A DNA stretch of 64,000 nt from Anseongella ginsenosidimutans. GTDB lineage: Bacteria; Bacteroidota; Bacteroidia; Sphingobacteriales; Sphingobacteriaceae. The stretch is taken from NCBI RefSeq assembly GCF_008033235.1, contig NZ_CP042432.1, forward strand, positions 1,364,001-1,428,000, read 5' to 3'. Numbering within the stretch: position 1 is the first letter of the stretch; each line of letters starts with the position of its first letter. Position numbers and translations under genes: made by a program. The notes below the pieces were generated by a model. The model saw only the letters and a list, made by a program, of their open reading frames with translations. It was not told the DNA's origin and did no database searches. Shown in pieces: positions 63,150-64,000 of the stretch.

Positions 63150-63725
63150 ATGGCAATTAAAATCGCTCAAGCATCGGATGAGGCCAGCGCCATCGATGCG
63201 TTGACATTGGCATTCAGTGTTGACCCCATGGTCCGTTGGTCCCTGCCGGATCCCGCAAAATATTTGGCAACTTTTCCTTCGTTAGCGCGGGCTTTCGGCG
63301 GAAGCGCGTTCCGTACGGGTACAGCCTATTTTGCCGATGGTTTCGCGGGTGTTGCCTTATGGTTGCCACCCGGTGTCAGATCTGATGAGGAATCCCTGAT
63401 GAGGCTGTTCGACGAAAACACCAGCGACGATGTAAAGGAAGATCTGCCAGGAATTTTTGAGCAGATGGAAAAGTTTCATCCCACCCAGCGGCATTGGTAT
63501 TTGCCCATGATAGGTGTCGACCCGGCGTATCAGGGTGCGGGCCTGGGCACCGCATTGATGACCGAGGCGCTAAAAGTGGTAGACCGTGATGGATTAATTG
63601 CCTATCTCGAATCTTCGAATCCTAAGAATATTTCGTTATATGAGCGTCACGGCTTCGAGGTTATCGGCGAGATTCAATCCGGCAGCTCACCTGTTTTACG
63701 CCCTATGCTGCGAAGAGCGCGATAA
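63150..63725 (+). CDS. GNAT-family N-acetyltransferase
   Basis: A 191-residue cytoplasmic acetyltransferase. The acetyl-CoA-binding motif A is HWYLPMIGVDPAYQGAGLGTALMTEALKVVDRDG (GVDPAYQGAGLG gives the Q/RxxGxG/A loop), followed by AYLESSNPKNISLYERHGFEVIGE (motif B). N-terminal SDEASAIDALTLAFSVDPMVRWSLP resembles members acting on small amines or antibiotics. Substrate unknown. It stands alone with a -7 box upstream. Confidence 0.9.
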   Translation: MAIKIAQASDEASAIDALTLAFSVDPMVRWSLPDPAKYLATFPSLARAFGGSAFRTGTAYFADGFAGVALWLPPGVRSDEESLMRLFDENTSDDVKEDLPGIFEQMEKFHPTQRHWYLPMIGVDPAYQGAGLGTALMTEALKVVDRDGLIAYLESSNPKNISLYERHGFEVIGEIQSGSSPVLRPMLRRAR

Positions 63726-63790
63726 ACAGGGGCGCTGGATTCAATATCAGCAACCTGATGAGCAGAAGCGTTGGGTTAGTGTCGTGTAAT

Positions 63791-64000
63791 TTAGCTCAAT
63801 GCTTCCATGAATTCCCTGAAACGTAATACTCGCGCACTATTGGCCCGGTTAAAGAGCAAGTGTTCAAAGTCTCGCTGCCTTATTTTCAGGTCTACTGTTT
63901 TGAGCCGCTCGGCTGTGGCCGATTTCAATTGTGCCAGTGTCCCGATACCACATCGTTTCTCAAGAAAATGATAGTCAGGTTTCGACTGCGCCACCGGTCG
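63791..64000 (-). CDS. C-terminal part of an AbiEii-like nucleotidyltransferase toxin, cut by window edge
   Basis: The minus-strand frame is open through base 64000. Its last 69 residues (PDYHFLEKRCGIGTLAQLKSA, then DLKIRQRDFEHLLFNRANSARVLRFREFMEAL) resemble the C-terminus of nucleotidyl transferase AbiEii/AbiGii toxins, where RRDFEHLLF and a closing F..FI block are common. The catalytic domain would be outside the window. The antitoxin (AbiEi-like) cannot be seen. Assignment rests on short motifs. Confidence 0.5.
   Translation of the reverse strand, partial: RPVAQSKPDYHFLEKRCGIGTLAQLKSATAERLKTVDLKIRQRDFEHLLFNRANSARVLRFREFMEALS

Overview
The window reads as a chromosome segment of a member of the Bacteroidota, probably from the Sphingobacteriia/Chitinophagia side of the phylum. 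The evidence is two SusC/SusD pairs, two type IX secretion (T9SS) loci with PorP/SprF proteins and gliding-motility-type C-terminal sorting domains, many Bacteroidota-only families (DUF3823, FtsX/MacB-like permeases ending in the same motif, TPR-membrane-LuxR regulators) and repeated TTG-N20-TAnnTTTG promoters. I see no rRNA, tRNA, CRISPR array, IS element or replication origin. Gene family calls come from motif recognition, not database searches.

Layout. 1-8.2 kb: a polysaccharide-utilisation-like operon (SusC cut by the window edge, SusD, DUF3823 lipoprotein, large secreted glycosidase-like protein). 8.4-13.2 kb: a two-gene operon of a SGNH-hydrolase-like protein and a Planctomycete-type heme CxxCH dehydrogenase-like lipoprotein. 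13.2-13.9 kb: a small ORF6N gene between two 37-bp direct repeats that copy the 3' end of the heme-protein gene, apparently a mini-insertion. 14-17.4 kb: a propeller-like lipoprotein, a frameshifted serine hydrolase and a GH76 mannanase-like enzyme. 17.5-26.3 kb: a one-strand locus of PorP/SprF, phage-tail-collar protein, leaderless type I periplasmic-binding-like protein and a 1993-residue T9SS adhesin.

26.3-33.5 kb: cupin and DUF1801 genes, then a second SusC/SusD pair with a PHP-domain phosphoesterase. 33.5-36.7 kb: a membrane protein of unknown role, a TPR-TM-LuxR sensor regulator and a GlcG/HbpS protein. 36.8-41.2 kb: a second T9SS pair, a beta-helix protein with six 98-residue repeats plus its PorP/SprF partner. 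41.5-49.6 kb: mostly small accessory genes (beta-barrel-like protein, a decayed 20-residue-repeat gene, a frameshifted DJ-1/AraC regulator facing an SRPBCC gene, DUF1089, DUF4180, DHFR-like, SRPBCC and two exported proteins).

49.6-54.5 kb: two tandem FtsX/MacB-like permeases behind what looks like a sigma-54 promoter with two upstream activator sites. 55-57.8 kb: a metallophosphoesterase fused to a beta-propeller. 57.8-61.7 kb: a three-gene minus-strand unit with a DJ-1/AraC regulator, a membrane-tethered HTH-LamG protein and a secreted LamG-like protein. 61.8-63.7 kb: SRPBCC-DoxX-VOC operon and a GNAT gene. The right edge cuts an AbiEii-like gene.

The most interesting signals are the ORF6N cassette with its duplicated gene end, the mixed T9SS/tail-collar/binding-protein locus, the HTH-LamG unit, the sigma-54 control region, and two frameshifts at the same GGGGCGG heptamer.
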